From: Sphingomonas oligophenolica
GTDB lineage: Bacteria; Pseudomonadota; Alphaproteobacteria; Sphingomonadales; Sphingomonadaceae
Direction of reading: 5' to 3'
Assembly: GCF_006438955.1 (NCBI RefSeq)
Contig: NZ_RCZK01000009.1
Span: forward strand, 33,732-97,731
Length of the DNA: 64,000 nt
Shown one piece after another: positions 43,529-52,903 of the stretch. The stretch's first letter is position 1, and every line of letters starts with the position of its first letter. The position numbers and the translations under genes were made by a program. The notes below the pieces were generated by a model. The model saw only the letters and a list, made by a program, of their open reading frames with translations. It had not been told where the DNA came from and did not search any database.

Positions 43529-44182
43529 ATGACCCGCCTGGCGGTGTTCGATTGCGACGGCACGCTCGTCGACAGCCAGGCGAACATCTGCGTCGCGATG
43601 GAGGAGGCGTTCGTGATCGCCGGGCGTCCGCTGCCCGATAGGCGCGCGATCCGGCGGATCGTCGGGCTGAGCCTGGTCGAAGCGGTGCAAACGCTGTTGC
43701 CGCGCGAAGACGACGCGCTCCACCGGCGGATGGCGGCGGATTACAAGCAGGCCTATTACCGCATGCGCACCACCGGCGCGCTCGCCGACGAACCGTTGTT
43801 CGACGGGATCGCGGCGGTGCTGGCGACGCTGGCCGACGATGGCTGGCTACTCGGGGTCGCGACCGGCAAGTCCGACCGCGGGCTCGCGCATATACTCGCC
43901 GCGCACGGTATCGCTGATCGGTTCGTGACGCTCCAGACCGCGGACCGGCATGCGTCCAAACCCGATCCCGCGATGCTGATCGCCGCGATGGACGAGGCCG
44001 GCGTCGCGCCCCATAGCACCGTGATGATCGGTGACACGAGTTTCGACATGGCGATGGCCACAGCGGCGGGCGCCCGCGCGGTCGGCGTGGCATGGGGCTA
44101 TCACGACGTCCGCGACCTCGCCGACGCGGGCGCGGCGGTAATCGCGGATCGCGTCGACCAATTGCCGGGGCTGCTCGCATGA
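43529..44182 (+). CDS. HAD-superfamily hydrolase (phosphoglycolate phosphatase-like)
   Basis: The 217-residue protein has the HAD motifs FDCDGTLVDS (nucleophile and acid aspartates), VATGKSDRG (motif II), a lysine in ASKPDPAML, and VMIGDTSFDMAMA (motif IV), with a helical cap between motifs I and II. The family includes phosphoglycolate phosphatase and pyrophosphatases; the substrate here is not certain. It overlaps the next gene (ATGA). Confidence 0.9.
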   Translation: MTRLAVFDCDGTLVDSQANICVAMEEAFVIAGRPLPDRRAIRRIVGLSLVEAVQTLLPREDDALHRRMAADYKQAYYRMRTTGALADEPLFDGIAAVLATLADDGWLLGVATGKSDRGLAHILAAHGIADRFVTLQTADRHASKPDPAMLIAAMDEAGVAPHSTVMIGDTSFDMAMATAAGARAVGVAWGYHDVRDLADAGAAVIADRVDQLPGLLA

Positions 44183-44397
44183 CCGACGAGGATCAGGCGA
44201 AGCAGCGCTATTTCACGATCGCCGCGGCGCGGCTCGCGGGGGTGGCAGGCGCAGTATTCGGGCTGGTGCTGATCGGACGCGCACCCGACACCCTGACCAA
44301 GGTGATCGGGATCGCGCTGATGATGTCGGCGCTGGTGATGATCGCCATCGTCCCGCGCAGCTTCGCGCGCCGGTGGCGGACCCCGCCCGACGAATGA
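44179..44397 (+). CDS. small two-helix membrane protein
   Basis: The 72-residue protein (LAGVAGAVFGLVLIGRAP, VIGIALMMSALVMIAIVP) has two membrane helices and charged ends. It overlaps the HAD gene before it and the ATP12 gene after it by four bases each, so it is part of this operon. The function is unknown. Confidence 0.85.
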   Translation: MTDEDQAKQRYFTIAAARLAGVAGAVFGLVLIGRAPDTLTKVIGIALMMSALVMIAIVPRSFARRWRTPPDE

Positions 44398-45074
44398 AGC
44401 GCTTCTGGAGCACCGTGTCGGTCGACGCCGACCGCGTCGTGATGCTCGACGCGCGCCCTGTCCGCACGCCGGGCCGGGTGCCGCTCGCCGCGCCGACCGA
44501 CGCGCTCGCCGCCGTCATCGCGGACGAATGGCGCGCGGTCGAGGGCGACGTCGATCCGCGCGCGATGCCGCTGACCGGCCTCGCCAACGCCGCGATCGAT
44601 CTCGTCGCGCCCGATCGCGCAGGATTCGCGGCGGGACTCGCCGCCTATGGCGAGACCGACCTGCTGTGTTACCGCGCCGAATTGCCCGAACCGCTGGTCG
44701 ATCGCCAGCGCGCGGCGTGGGATCCGCTGCTCGGCTGGGCGCGGGCGCGCTACGATATCCACCTCGAAACGACCGCGGGGGTGATCCACGTCGCGCAGCC
44801 ACTGGCCACGGTCCAGCGGCTCGCCGACGCGATTGCTTCCTACGACGCCTTCCGCCTCGCCGCGGCGGCACCGATCGTCACGCTGACGGGATCGCTGATC
44901 GTCACCCTCGCGCTGCTCGATCACGCGGCGGACGCCGACACGATCTGGGCCGCGGCACATGTCGACGAGGATTGGCAGGCCGAGATGTGGGGCGAGGATT
45001 ATCTCGCCATCGAAACCCGCGCGGCCCAGCGCAGCGAATATGACGCCGCGATACGGTTCCTCGCGCTGCTGTAG
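44394..45074 (+). CDS. ATP12-family F1-ATPase assembly chaperone
   Basis: The 226-residue protein matches the ATP12 family: MKRFWSTVSVDADRVVMLDA, VRTPGRVPLAAPTDALA, IADEWRAVEGDVDPRAMPLT and ETDLLCYRAELPEPLVDRQ. In mitochondria ATP12 assembles the F1 alpha subunit; the alphaproteobacterial homologue is assumed to do likewise. Its presence supports the alphaproteobacterial origin. Confidence 0.93.
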   Translation: MKRFWSTVSVDADRVVMLDARPVRTPGRVPLAAPTDALAAVIADEWRAVEGDVDPRAMPLTGLANAAIDLVAPDRAGFAAGLAAYGETDLLCYRAELPEPLVDRQRAAWDPLLGWARARYDIHLETTAGVIHVAQPLATVQRLADAIASYDAFRLAAAAPIVTLTGSLIVTLALLDHAADADTIWAAAHVDEDWQAEMWGEDYLAIETRAAQRSEYDAAIRFLALL

Positions 45075-45105
45075 CGCATTGACGCTAGATTGATCACACC
45101 CTCAA

Positions 45106-45209
45106 CCGTTCGCCCTGAGCCTTCCGGGTTCCCATGAAAGTAATACTTTCATGGGGCCGGGTCGAAGGGCGTGGGCCTCACCGTGCTTCGCCAAGCGCAG
45201 CACGAACGG
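45106..45209. repeat. REP element with nested palindrome, copy B
   Basis: REP arms start CCGTTCGCCCTGAGCC and end GCGCAGCACGAACGG. The insert at 45124-45160 contains a perfect 12-bp palindrome, CCCATGAAAGTA, A, TACTTTCATGGG. It is in the same position relative to the REP arms as in copy A. It lies between convergent genes and may act as a terminator for both. Confidence 0.87.
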
Positions 45210-45231
45210 GTGTATATCAGATCACCGCGTC

Positions 45232-45903
45232 CTAGCGCAGCAGCTTGCGGATGAAGCCGATGATCCCGGTCTGGCGCGATCGTTTCAGCCGTTCCGCGGC
45301 CAGGATCGTCTGGACGCACGCGAAGCAATGTTCGACGTCGTCGTTGACCAGTACATAGTCATAGCCGTCCCAATGGCTGACCTCGTTCGCGGCGCGCGCC
45401 ATCCGCGCATTGATGACGACCATCGAATCGGTCGCGCGCCGTTCGAGCCGTTCGCGCAGGATCGGCATCGACGGGGGCAGGATGAACACGCGGACGACAT
45501 CGCCCCCCGCGAGTTGGTGGAGCTGCTGCGCGCCCTGCCAATCGATATCGAACAGGATGTCCCGCCCCTGTTCGAGCTCGTTCCAGACCTGCGCCTTCGG
45601 GGTGCCATAGCGATGGTCGAAGACGTGCGCCCATTCGAGGAACTCGCCCTTCGCGACCATGTCGCGAAACGTCTCCAGATCGACGAAATGATAATCCTTG
45701 CCGTCGACTTCCCCCGGACGGATCGGGCGGGTGGTGTAGGACACCGACATCCCGATCTCGTCATCGGCCCCGAGCAATTTCCGCGCGATCGTCGATTTCC
45801 CCGCGCCCGATGGCGAAGACAGGACGAACAACACGCCGCGACGCTTGAAGTCGTGCGGATCGTTCGCGGCCAGGGTCGTGGTCGGGCTTGCGGGTGCGTC
45901 CAT
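45232..45903 (-). CDS. gmk: guanylate kinase
   Basis: The 223-residue protein phosphorylates GMP to GDP. The P-loop is VLSSPSGAGKST; VSYTTRPIRPGEVDGKDYHF and FLEWAHVFDHRYGTPKAQV bind GMP; FDIDWQGAQQL is the next family motif. ATG 45903 gives a short N-terminal extension before the P-loop, and its start codon overlaps the divergent start codon at 45902. Confidence 0.97.
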   Translation of the reverse strand: MDAPASPTTTLAANDPHDFKRRGVLFVLSSPSGAGKSTIARKLLGADDEIGMSVSYTTRPIRPGEVDGKDYHFVDLETFRDMVAKGEFLEWAHVFDHRYGTPKAQVWNELEQGRDILFDIDWQGAQQLHQLAGGDVVRVFILPPSMPILRERLERRATDSMVVINARMARAANEVSHWDGYDYVLVNDDVEHCFACVQTILAAERLKRSRQTGIIGFIRKLLR

Positions 45904-46507
45904 GCGCGCTACTGACGTGGCGGTGGGGTTAGCGTCAAGCATCAGCCGCTGGATCGCGGCGAAAAGTGGCTGGCTGGTCGTCGCGATCATGGTCGTCGCG
46001 GCGGTTATCCTGCTGACAATGGGGCGTTCCCCGACCTGCCCGTGCGGCACCGTGCGATTATGGTGGGGCGGCGTCCAGTCCGACCAAAACAGCCAGCAGC
46101 TGACCGACTGGTATAGTTTCAGCCACCTGATCCACGGATTCCTGTTCTACGCGGGCGGCTGGCTGTTGCTACGCCGCTGGCCGTGGCAGGCCCGATTGGT
46201 GATCGCGACGGTCATCGAGGCCGGGTGGGAAATTCTCGAAAATTCGCCGCTGATCATCGATCGCTATCGCGCGGTGACGATGGCGTTCGGCTATACCGGC
46301 GACAGCGTCCTGAATTCGCTGTCGGACATCACCTGCATGATCATCGGCTTCGCGATCGCGCGGCGACTGCCGGTGTGGATGACGATCGCGCTAGCGGTGG
46401 CGTTCGAGCTGCTGACGCTTGCGGTAATCCGCGACAACCTGACCCTCAACGTCCTGATGCTGGTCCACCCGGTCGAGGCGATCCGGGTGTGGCAGGCGGG
46501 CAGCTAG
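45902..46507 (+). CDS. UPF0314 (DUF2585) membrane protein
   Basis: The 201-residue protein has about five membrane helices and the UPF0314 features SPTCPCGTVRLWWGGVQSDQ, NSQQLTDWYSFSHLIHGFLF and NSPLIIDRYRAVTMAFGYTG. The family is largely alphaproteobacterial and uncharacterised. ATG 45902 overlaps the gmk start codon on the other strand; a later start is possible and would give the genes a normal intergenic space. Confidence 0.88.
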   Translation: MRATDVAVGLASSISRWIAAKSGWLVVAIMVVAAVILLTMGRSPTCPCGTVRLWWGGVQSDQNSQQLTDWYSFSHLIHGFLFYAGGWLLLRRWPWQARLVIATVIEAGWEILENSPLIIDRYRAVTMAFGYTGDSVLNSLSDITCMIIGFAIARRLPVWMTIALAVAFELLTLAVIRDNLTLNVLMLVHPVEAIRVWQAGS

Positions 46508-46710
46508 ACCGATTCGCCGCGTCGGCGCGCCTGACGACGGTCATACGCCTTCTTGGCGACGTATCCGCCCCCCAGGACCAGGCCGAGCGGCCCCATCCGG
46601 CTGAGCAGTCGCGCCGCGACCAGCCCGATCGCGGCCCCTTTGAGCCCGCCCTGGCCGTCACGCCGGTCGATCTCACGCCCGACCAGCGCGCCGATCGCGC
46701 TGCGAATCAC
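46504..46710 (-). CDS. small hypothetical protein
   Basis: The 68-residue protein (MIRSAIGALVGREIDRRDGQ ... LLSRMGPLGLVLGGGYVAKK) has a glycine-rich hydrophobic stretch and a very basic C-terminus. It overlaps the upstream gene by four bases (ATGA), which supports both. It may be a membrane-associated protein; the family is unknown. Confidence 0.72.
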   Translation of the reverse strand: MIRSAIGALVGREIDRRDGQGGLKGAAIGLVAARLLSRMGPLGLVLGGGYVAKKAYDRRQARRRGESV

Positions 46711-46931
46711 GATCCGGCCTCCGGATCGAGCGACCCGAATGCCTTGTCCTTGAGTTCGGCCGCGCCGCGCAACACCGCCCAGCCGACTGCGTAGGTTACG
46801 GCGAGCGGAATCACGACTTTGAGGACATTCGCGGTCACCGCGCCGACGATCGCGCCATCGGCATTGCCGTCATCGCCCGACATCGAATCGATCCCCGCCC
46901 CGATCAGCGCGCCCAAGGTTGTTGCACCCAC
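46707..46931 (-). CDS. small hypothetical membrane protein
   Basis: The 74-residue protein starts at GTG 46931, preceded by GAAGGGA. It has a glycine-rich start (ATTLGALIGAGIDSMSGDDG) and one membrane helix (VLKVVIPLAVTYAVGWAVL). Reading further upstream in the same frame enters the antisense of fumC, so this GTG is the sensible start. It pairs with the 68-residue gene downstream. Confidence 0.7.
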   Translation of the reverse strand: MGATTLGALIGAGIDSMSGDDGNADGAIVGAVTANVLKVVIPLAVTYAVGWAVLRGAAELKDKAFGSLDPEAGS

Positions 46932-46990
46932 GTCGTAATCCCTTCGATATGAGACCGCACAGCGCGCGAGGCGGTCAAGGGTTCCGCCGC

Positions 46991-48382
<1,392 letters not shown>

Positions 48383-48398
48383 CTGGAACCTACTCCGT

Positions 48399-48420
48399 CA
48401 TGCCGGACTTGTTCCGGCAT
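48399..48420. repeat. short palindromic repeat in the fumC-sspB gap
   Basis: ATGCCGGA (48400-48407) and TCCGGCAT (48413-48420) form a hairpin of a type common in alphaproteobacterial intergenic regions. Two further hairpins follow (CGGGA-TCCCG near 48467-48480 and GCTCGGC-GCCGAGC near 48490-48510), probably serving as the sspB terminator. Confidence 0.65.
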
Positions 48421-48569
48421 CCATCGCGCCGCTCACGATAACATGGTGAGATAGCGCCGCCGCCACGGGAATGAATCCCGTGACGTCGAAGCTCGGCTTT
48501 GCCGAGCCCGGCCGACGGTTCGCGTCGCGATCGCGACCGCTGCATAGCTGACGCTATCCAGCTCGTTCC

Positions 48570-49055
48570 CTATTTCTTCCTTTTGAAATCCACCGCGACG
48601 ACGTTCGAGCCATCCTCGACCGGTACCGCGGTCGGGCCGTCGTTTTCCGCCGAATCATGCGGGTCGGGGCCATCGTCAGGGCCATCCTGCGCCTGGAAGC
48701 GGAGTTCGAAATTCACCGCGGGATCGTGGAATCCGGTGATCGCCGAATAGGGAATCACCAGCTTCGACGACACCTGGTTGAACGACAGCCCCACCGAGAA
48801 CCGCTCGTCGTCGACCAGCAAGTCCCAATAGCGGTTCTGCAGGACGATCGTCATCTCGTCGGGAAACCGCTCGATCAACCGCTGCGGGATGTCGACCCCG
48901 GGCGCCTGCGTCTTGAAGGTGATGTAGAAATGATGCTCGCCGGGCAGCCCACCCGATTCGGCAATCGTCGTCAGCACCCGCCCGACGACGGCGCGCAGCG
49001 CTTCCTGAACGATCTCGTCATAGGGGATCAGGCTATCGGGCAGTCCATCGGTCAT
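48570..49055 (-). CDS. sspB: SspB-family ClpXP adaptor
   Basis: The 161-residue protein matches alphaproteobacterial SspB: LIPYDEIVQEALRAVVGRVL at the start, HHFYITFKTQAPGVDIPQRL, MTIVLQNRYWDLLV and FSVGLSFNQVSSKLVIPYSAITGFHDPAV, the substrate-tag-binding fold. An acidic linker ends in VVAVDFKRKK, which resembles the ClpX-binding tail. It delivers ssrA-tagged proteins to ClpXP. Confidence 0.93.
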   Translation of the reverse strand: MTDGLPDSLIPYDEIVQEALRAVVGRVLTTIAESGGLPGEHHFYITFKTQAPGVDIPQRLIERFPDEMTIVLQNRYWDLLVDDERFSVGLSFNQVSSKLVIPYSAITGFHDPAVNFELRFQAQDGPDDGPDPHDSAENDGPTAVPVEDGSNVVAVDFKRKK

Positions 49056-49130
49056 ATGTCCCTTGGGTAGCGGGCTTTGGGTGTCGGTCAAGATTGCATG
49101 CGACACCGGCGGCGCTATGGGATCGAAACC

Positions 49131-49718
49131 ATGCGCACCGCCACGATCACCCGCAACACCGCCGAAACCCGGATCGCGGTCACCGTCGACCTCGACGGCA
49201 CCGGGATTTACGACATCCAGACCGGAATCGGTTTCTTCGATCACATGCTCGAACAATTGTCGCGGCATTCGCTGATCGACCTGCACGTGCGGACCGAGGG
49301 CGATCTGCATATCGACCAGCACCACACCGTCGAGGATACCGGTATCGCGATCGGCGAAGCGGTCGCGCAGGCGCTCGCCGACAAACGCGGCATCCGTCGC
49401 TATGGCGATGCGCTCAGCCCGATGGACGAAACGCTGACCCGCGTCGCGCTCGACATTTCCGGTCGCCCCTGGCTCGTGTGGAAGACCGAATTCACGCAAA
49501 AGCGGTTGGGCGAGATGGATACCGAGCTGTTCCAGCACTGGTTCCACAGCTTCGCACAGGCCGCGGGGATCACGCTCCACATCGAAACGCTCCACGGCGA
49601 GAACAACCACCACATCGCCGAGGCGGCGTTCAAGGGCCTCGCCCGCGCGCTGCGAATCGCGGTCGAGATCGATCCGCGCAAGGGCGACGCGATCCCCTCG
49701 ACCAAGGGGATGCTGTGA
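49131..49718 (+). CDS. hisB: imidazoleglycerol-phosphate dehydratase
   Basis: The 195-residue protein catalyses the sixth step of histidine synthesis. Manganese-binding histidines are in [36 protein letters not shown] and [18 protein letters not shown]. It is the single-domain form without a phosphatase. ATG 49131 is used. It starts a five-gene his operon and overlaps hisH by four bases (GTGA). Confidence 0.96.
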   Translation: MRTATITRNTAETRIAVTVDLDGTGIYDIQTGIGFFDHMLEQLSRHSLIDLHVRTEGDLHIDQHHTVEDTGIAIGEAVAQALADKRGIRRYGDALSPMDETLTRVALDISGRPWLVWKTEFTQKRLGEMDTELFQHWFHSFAQAAGITLHIETLHGENNHHIAEAAFKGLARALRIAVEIDPRKGDAIPSTKGML

Positions 49719-50332
49719 CGCTCGCGCTGATCGATTATGGCGCGGGCAATCTTCGGTCGGTCGAAAACGCGCTGCGCACCGCGGGGTGCGACGATCTGGC
49801 AGTGACTGCCGATGCCGACGTGGTCGCGCGCGCCGACCGGATCGTACTCCCCGGCGTGGGCGCATTCGGCGCATGTGCCGATGCGCTGCGCGGCGTCGAC
49901 GGCATGATCGCCGCGCTCGAACGGCGGGTCAGGGGCGACGGCGTCCCTTTCCTCGGCATCTGTGTCGGGATGCAGTTGATGGCAACCGCGGGCGAGGAAC
50001 TCGGCATCCACGACGGGCTCGGCTGGATCGTGGGGTGCGTCCGCCGGATCGAACCCGCGACGATCGCGACCAAGGTCCCGCACATGGGCTGGAACGACGT
50101 CGTCCCGACCCGCGCCCACCCGCTGATCGAACCGGGCGAGGCGTATTTCCTCCACAGCTATGCGTTCGAGGACGATGCCGCGGGCGACGACGTGATCGCG
50201 ACGACCAACCACGCCGGACCCGTCACCGCCGCGATCGCGCGCGACAACATGATCGGCGTCCAGTTCCACCCCGAAAAGAGCCAGCGCTACGGCCTCGCAT
50301 TGCTCGAAAGGTTTTTGGCATGGCGTCCCTGA
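49715..50332 (+). CDS. hisH: imidazole glycerol phosphate synthase glutaminase subunit
   Basis: The 205-residue class I glutaminase has the nucleophile in [12 protein letters not shown] and the partner histidine and glutamate in [10 protein letters not shown]. It produces ammonia that HisF uses. It starts with GTG 49715 inside the hisB stop region and overlaps hisA by 13 bases. Confidence 0.95.
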   Translation: MTLALIDYGAGNLRSVENALRTAGCDDLAVTADADVVARADRIVLPGVGAFGACADALRGVDGMIAALERRVRGDGVPFLGICVGMQLMATAGEELGIHDGLGWIVGCVRRIEPATIATKVPHMGWNDVVPTRAHPLIEPGEAYFLHSYAFEDDAAGDDVIATTNHAGPVTAAIARDNMIGVQFHPEKSQRYGLALLERFLAWRP

Positions 50333-51072
50333 TCATCTTTCCCGCGATCGACCTCAAAGGGGGGCAGGTCGTCCGCCTCGCCGAGGGCGATATGGCCCGC
50401 GCCACCGTCTATGGTGACGACCCCGCCGCGCAGGCGATGATCTTCGCCGATCAGGGCGCGGAGTACCTCCACGTCGTCGACCTCGACGGCGCGTTCGCAG
50501 GGACCAGCGTCAACGGCGATGCGGTGCGCGCGGTGGTCGAACGCTTCCCCGGCCACGTCCAGCTCGGCGGCGGCATCCGCACTCGCGCGAACGTCGAACG
50601 CTGGTTCGACCTCGGCGTGTCGCGCGTCGTGATCGGCACCGCCGCGCTGGACGACCCCGATTTCGTTCGCGCCGCCGCGCGCGACTTCCCCGGCGGGATC
50701 GTCGTCGCGGTCGACGCCAGGGACGGCATGGTCGCGACCAAGGGCTGGGCCGACGTGTCGACCACCAGTGCGGTCGATCTCGCGCGCCGGTTCGAGGATG
50801 TGGGGGTCGCCGCGCTGCTGTTCACCGATGTCGGGCGCGACGGGATGCTGAAGGGCTGCAACGTCGAGGCGACGGTCGATCTCGCGCGCAGCGTGGACAT
50901 CCCGGTGATCGCATCGGGCGGGGTCAAGGGCATCGCCGAAATCCACGTCCTGGCGCTCCACGCGCGCGCCAATGACCAGAAGGGGGGCGTCGAAGGCGTC
51001 ATCACCGGCCGCGCGCTCTACGATGGCCGGCTCGATCTCGCGGCGGCGCTGCACGTCGCCGCGGCCGCATAA
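50320..51072 (+). CDS. hisA: ProFAR isomerase
   Basis: The 250-residue (beta-alpha)8 barrel isomerises the aminoimidazole carboxamide intermediate of histidine synthesis. [18 protein letters not shown] carries the catalytic aspartate, [16 protein letters not shown] and [12 protein letters not shown] bind phosphate, and [16 protein letters not shown] has the second aspartate. It overlaps hisH. Confidence 0.96.
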   Translation: MASLIIFPAIDLKGGQVVRLAEGDMARATVYGDDPAAQAMIFADQGAEYLHVVDLDGAFAGTSVNGDAVRAVVERFPGHVQLGGGIRTRANVERWFDLGVSRVVIGTAALDDPDFVRAAARDFPGGIVVAVDARDGMVATKGWADVSTTSAVDLARRFEDVGVAALLFTDVGRDGMLKGCNVEATVDLARSVDIPVIASGGVKGIAEIHVLALHARANDQKGGVEGVITGRALYDGRLDLAAALHVAAAA

Positions 51073-51074
51073 TG

Positions 51075-51285
51075 GTTCACGCCGAGACACGGAGACGCGG
51101 AGGCGTCAGGGGTTTTTCGCGCAGAGGCGCAGAGGACGCAGAGGTGTCGTTCCCGACCGCGTACGCGGTCTTTGATCAACATAAGTTGGTCGCCCGCTGC
51201 GCGCTGCCGCGCGCGGTACAGTCTCTGCGTCCTCTGCGCCTCTGCGCGAACCAAAATCTCCGCGTCTCCGCGTCTCCGCGTGAAC
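51075..51285. repeat. long inverted repeat inside the his operon
   Basis: The element begins GTTCACGCCGAGAC and ends GTCTCCGCGTGAAC. The arms, about 65 bases each, contain the complementary segments CGCAGAGGCGCAGAGGACGC and GCGTCCTCTGCGCCTCTGCG, with roughly 75 bases between them. It fills the whole hisA-hisF gap. Its GGAG-rich direct sub-repeats (GGAGACGCGGAG) resemble dispersed sphingomonad repeats. Confidence 0.88.
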
Positions 51286-51301
51286 AATATCCAGGCGCAC
51301 G

Positions 51302-52072
51302 ATGACCGTTCGCGCCCGCGTCATCCCGTGTCTCGACGTCGCCAATGGCCGAGTCGTCAAGGGCGTCAACTTCGTCGACCTGATCGACGCGGGCGACCCG
51401 GTCGAGCAGGCGCGCGCCTATGACGCGGCGGGGGCGGACGAATTATGCTTCCTCGATATCGGCGCCAGCCATGAAGGCCGCGACACCATTCTCGATGTCG
51501 TCGCGCGCACCGCGGCGGTGTGCTTCATGCCGCTGACCGTCGGCGGCGGCGTCCGTACCGCCGACGACGCGCGCGCGCTATTGCTCGCGGGGGCGGACAA
51601 GATCGCGGTCAATTCCGCCGCGGTGGCACGCCCCGAGATCGTCGCCGACATCGCCGAACGCTTCGGCAGCCAGTGCTGCGTCGCCAGCGTCGACGCGCGC
51701 CGCGTCGGCGATCATTGGGAAGTCTTCACCCATGGCGGCCGCCGCGCCACCGGGATCGACGCGGTCGCGCACGCGCTGCGCCTCGCCGAACTCGGCGCGG
51801 GCGAGTTGCTCGTCACCTCGATGGACCGCGACGGCACCCGCGACGGCTATGACCTCGCGCTGATCCGCGCGATCGCGGACCAGGTCGAAATTCCCGTCGT
51901 CGCCTCGGGCGGAGTCGGCGGGCTCGACGACCTGATCGCGGGCATTCGCGACGGCCACGCCAGCGCGGTCCTCGCGGCCTCGATCTTTCACTTCGGCGAG
52001 GCGAGCATCGCCGACGCGCATGCCGCGCTCGCCGCCGCGGGGATTCCGGTCCGCACCCCGCTCCAGGATTGA
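51302..52072 (+). CDS. hisF: imidazole glycerol phosphate synthase cyclase subunit
   Basis: The 256-residue barrel closes the imidazole ring and releases [25 protein letters not shown] contains the first catalytic aspartate, [16 protein letters not shown] and [11 protein letters not shown] bind phosphate, and [15 protein letters not shown] contains the second. It is separated from hisA by the inverted repeat at 51075-51285. Confidence 0.97.
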   Translation: MTVRARVIPCLDVANGRVVKGVNFVDLIDAGDPVEQARAYDAAGADELCFLDIGASHEGRDTILDVVARTAAVCFMPLTVGGGVRTADDARALLLAGADKIAVNSAAVARPEIVADIAERFGSQCCVASVDARRVGDHWEVFTHGGRRATGIDAVAHALRLAELGAGELLVTSMDRDGTRDGYDLALIRAIADQVEIPVVASGGVGGLDDLIAGIRDGHASAVLAASIFHFGEASIADAHAALAAAGIPVRTPLQD

Positions 52073-52103
52073 CCCCGCGCGCGCGCCGCGTCAGTCGAGG
52101 GGC

Positions 52104-52430
52104 ATGGACCCGCTAGACCGCCTCGAAGCCACGATCCGCGCGCGCCGCGGCGCCGATCCCGCGACCTCCTACGTCGCCAGCCTGACCGCCGCAGGCCGCG
52201 CGAAAATCGCGCAGAAACTGGGCGAGGAAGCCGTCGAAACCGTGATCGCGGCCTGTTCGGGCGACGACGCCAGCATCGTCCCCGAAGCGGCGGACCTGAT
52301 CTTCCACCTCATCGTCCTGCTCGCGGATGCCGGGCTGAGCCTCGACGACGTCCGCGCCGAACTGGCGCGCCGCGAGGGTGTGTCGGGGCATGACGAAAAG
52401 GCGGCGCGCACGATCGAAGGGAAGGCCTGA
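52104..52430 (+). CDS. hisE: phosphoribosyl-ATP pyrophosphatase
   Basis: The 108-residue MazG-fold protein removes pyrophosphate from phosphoribosyl-ATP. Metal-binding acidic residues are in KLGEEAVETVIAA and EAADLIFHLIVLLADAGLSL. It is a separate gene, not fused to hisI. It overlaps the HIT gene by one base. Confidence 0.95.
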   Translation: MDPLDRLEATIRARRGADPATSYVASLTAAGRAKIAQKLGEEAVETVIAACSGDDASIVPEAADLIFHLIVLLADAGLSLDDVRAELARREGVSGHDEKAARTIEGKA

Positions 52431-52807
52431 TGCCGATCGATGCCACTCAGCCCTATGACGATCAGAATATCTTCGCCAAAATCCTGCGCGACGAGATTCC
52501 GTCGAACCGCGTCTACGAGGATGATTATGCGATCGCGTTCCACGATATCGCGCCCGTCGCGCCGACCCACATCCTCGTGATCCCGCGAGGGTCCTATGTG
52601 TCGTGGGACGATTTTTCCGCGCGCGCCTCCGACGCCGAGATCGCCGGATTCATCCGCGCCGTGGGCACGGTGGCGCGTGACGCGGGGCTGGTCGCGCCGG
52701 GGTATCGGCTGCTCGCCAATACCGGTGCGCAATCGGGGCAGGAAGTGCCCCACCTCCACGTCCACATCTTTGCCGGCAGGCGGTTGGGGCCGATGCTGGC
52801 GGGTTGA
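52430..52807 (+). CDS. HIT-family (HINT) nucleotide-binding protein
   Basis: The 125-residue protein has the histidine triad EVPHLHVHIFAGRRLGPM at the C-terminus and the N-terminal IFAKILRDEIPSNRVYEDD pattern of HINT hydrolases, which cleave AMP-linked substrates. The start overlaps the hisE stop. HINT genes often follow hisE in alphaproteobacteria. Confidence 0.94.
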   Translation: MPIDATQPYDDQNIFAKILRDEIPSNRVYEDDYAIAFHDIAPVAPTHILVIPRGSYVSWDDFSARASDAEIAGFIRAVGTVARDAGLVAPGYRLLANTGAQSGQEVPHLHVHIFAGRRLGPMLAG

Positions 52808-52903
52808 TCGAGGTCACTTAAGGGATTGCGCACCCTCGATTTGCGGTTAGGTTCCCCGGTTTACCGCGAACGCGCGGGCCAACTTCCCCGGGGGAACCAG
52901 TTC

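Noticed and set aside
51075..51285. CRISPR array suggested by GGAGACGCGGAG sub-repeats
   Set aside because: The units are short, directly adjacent and mirrored in an inverted arm; there are no unique spacers of even length and no cas genes.
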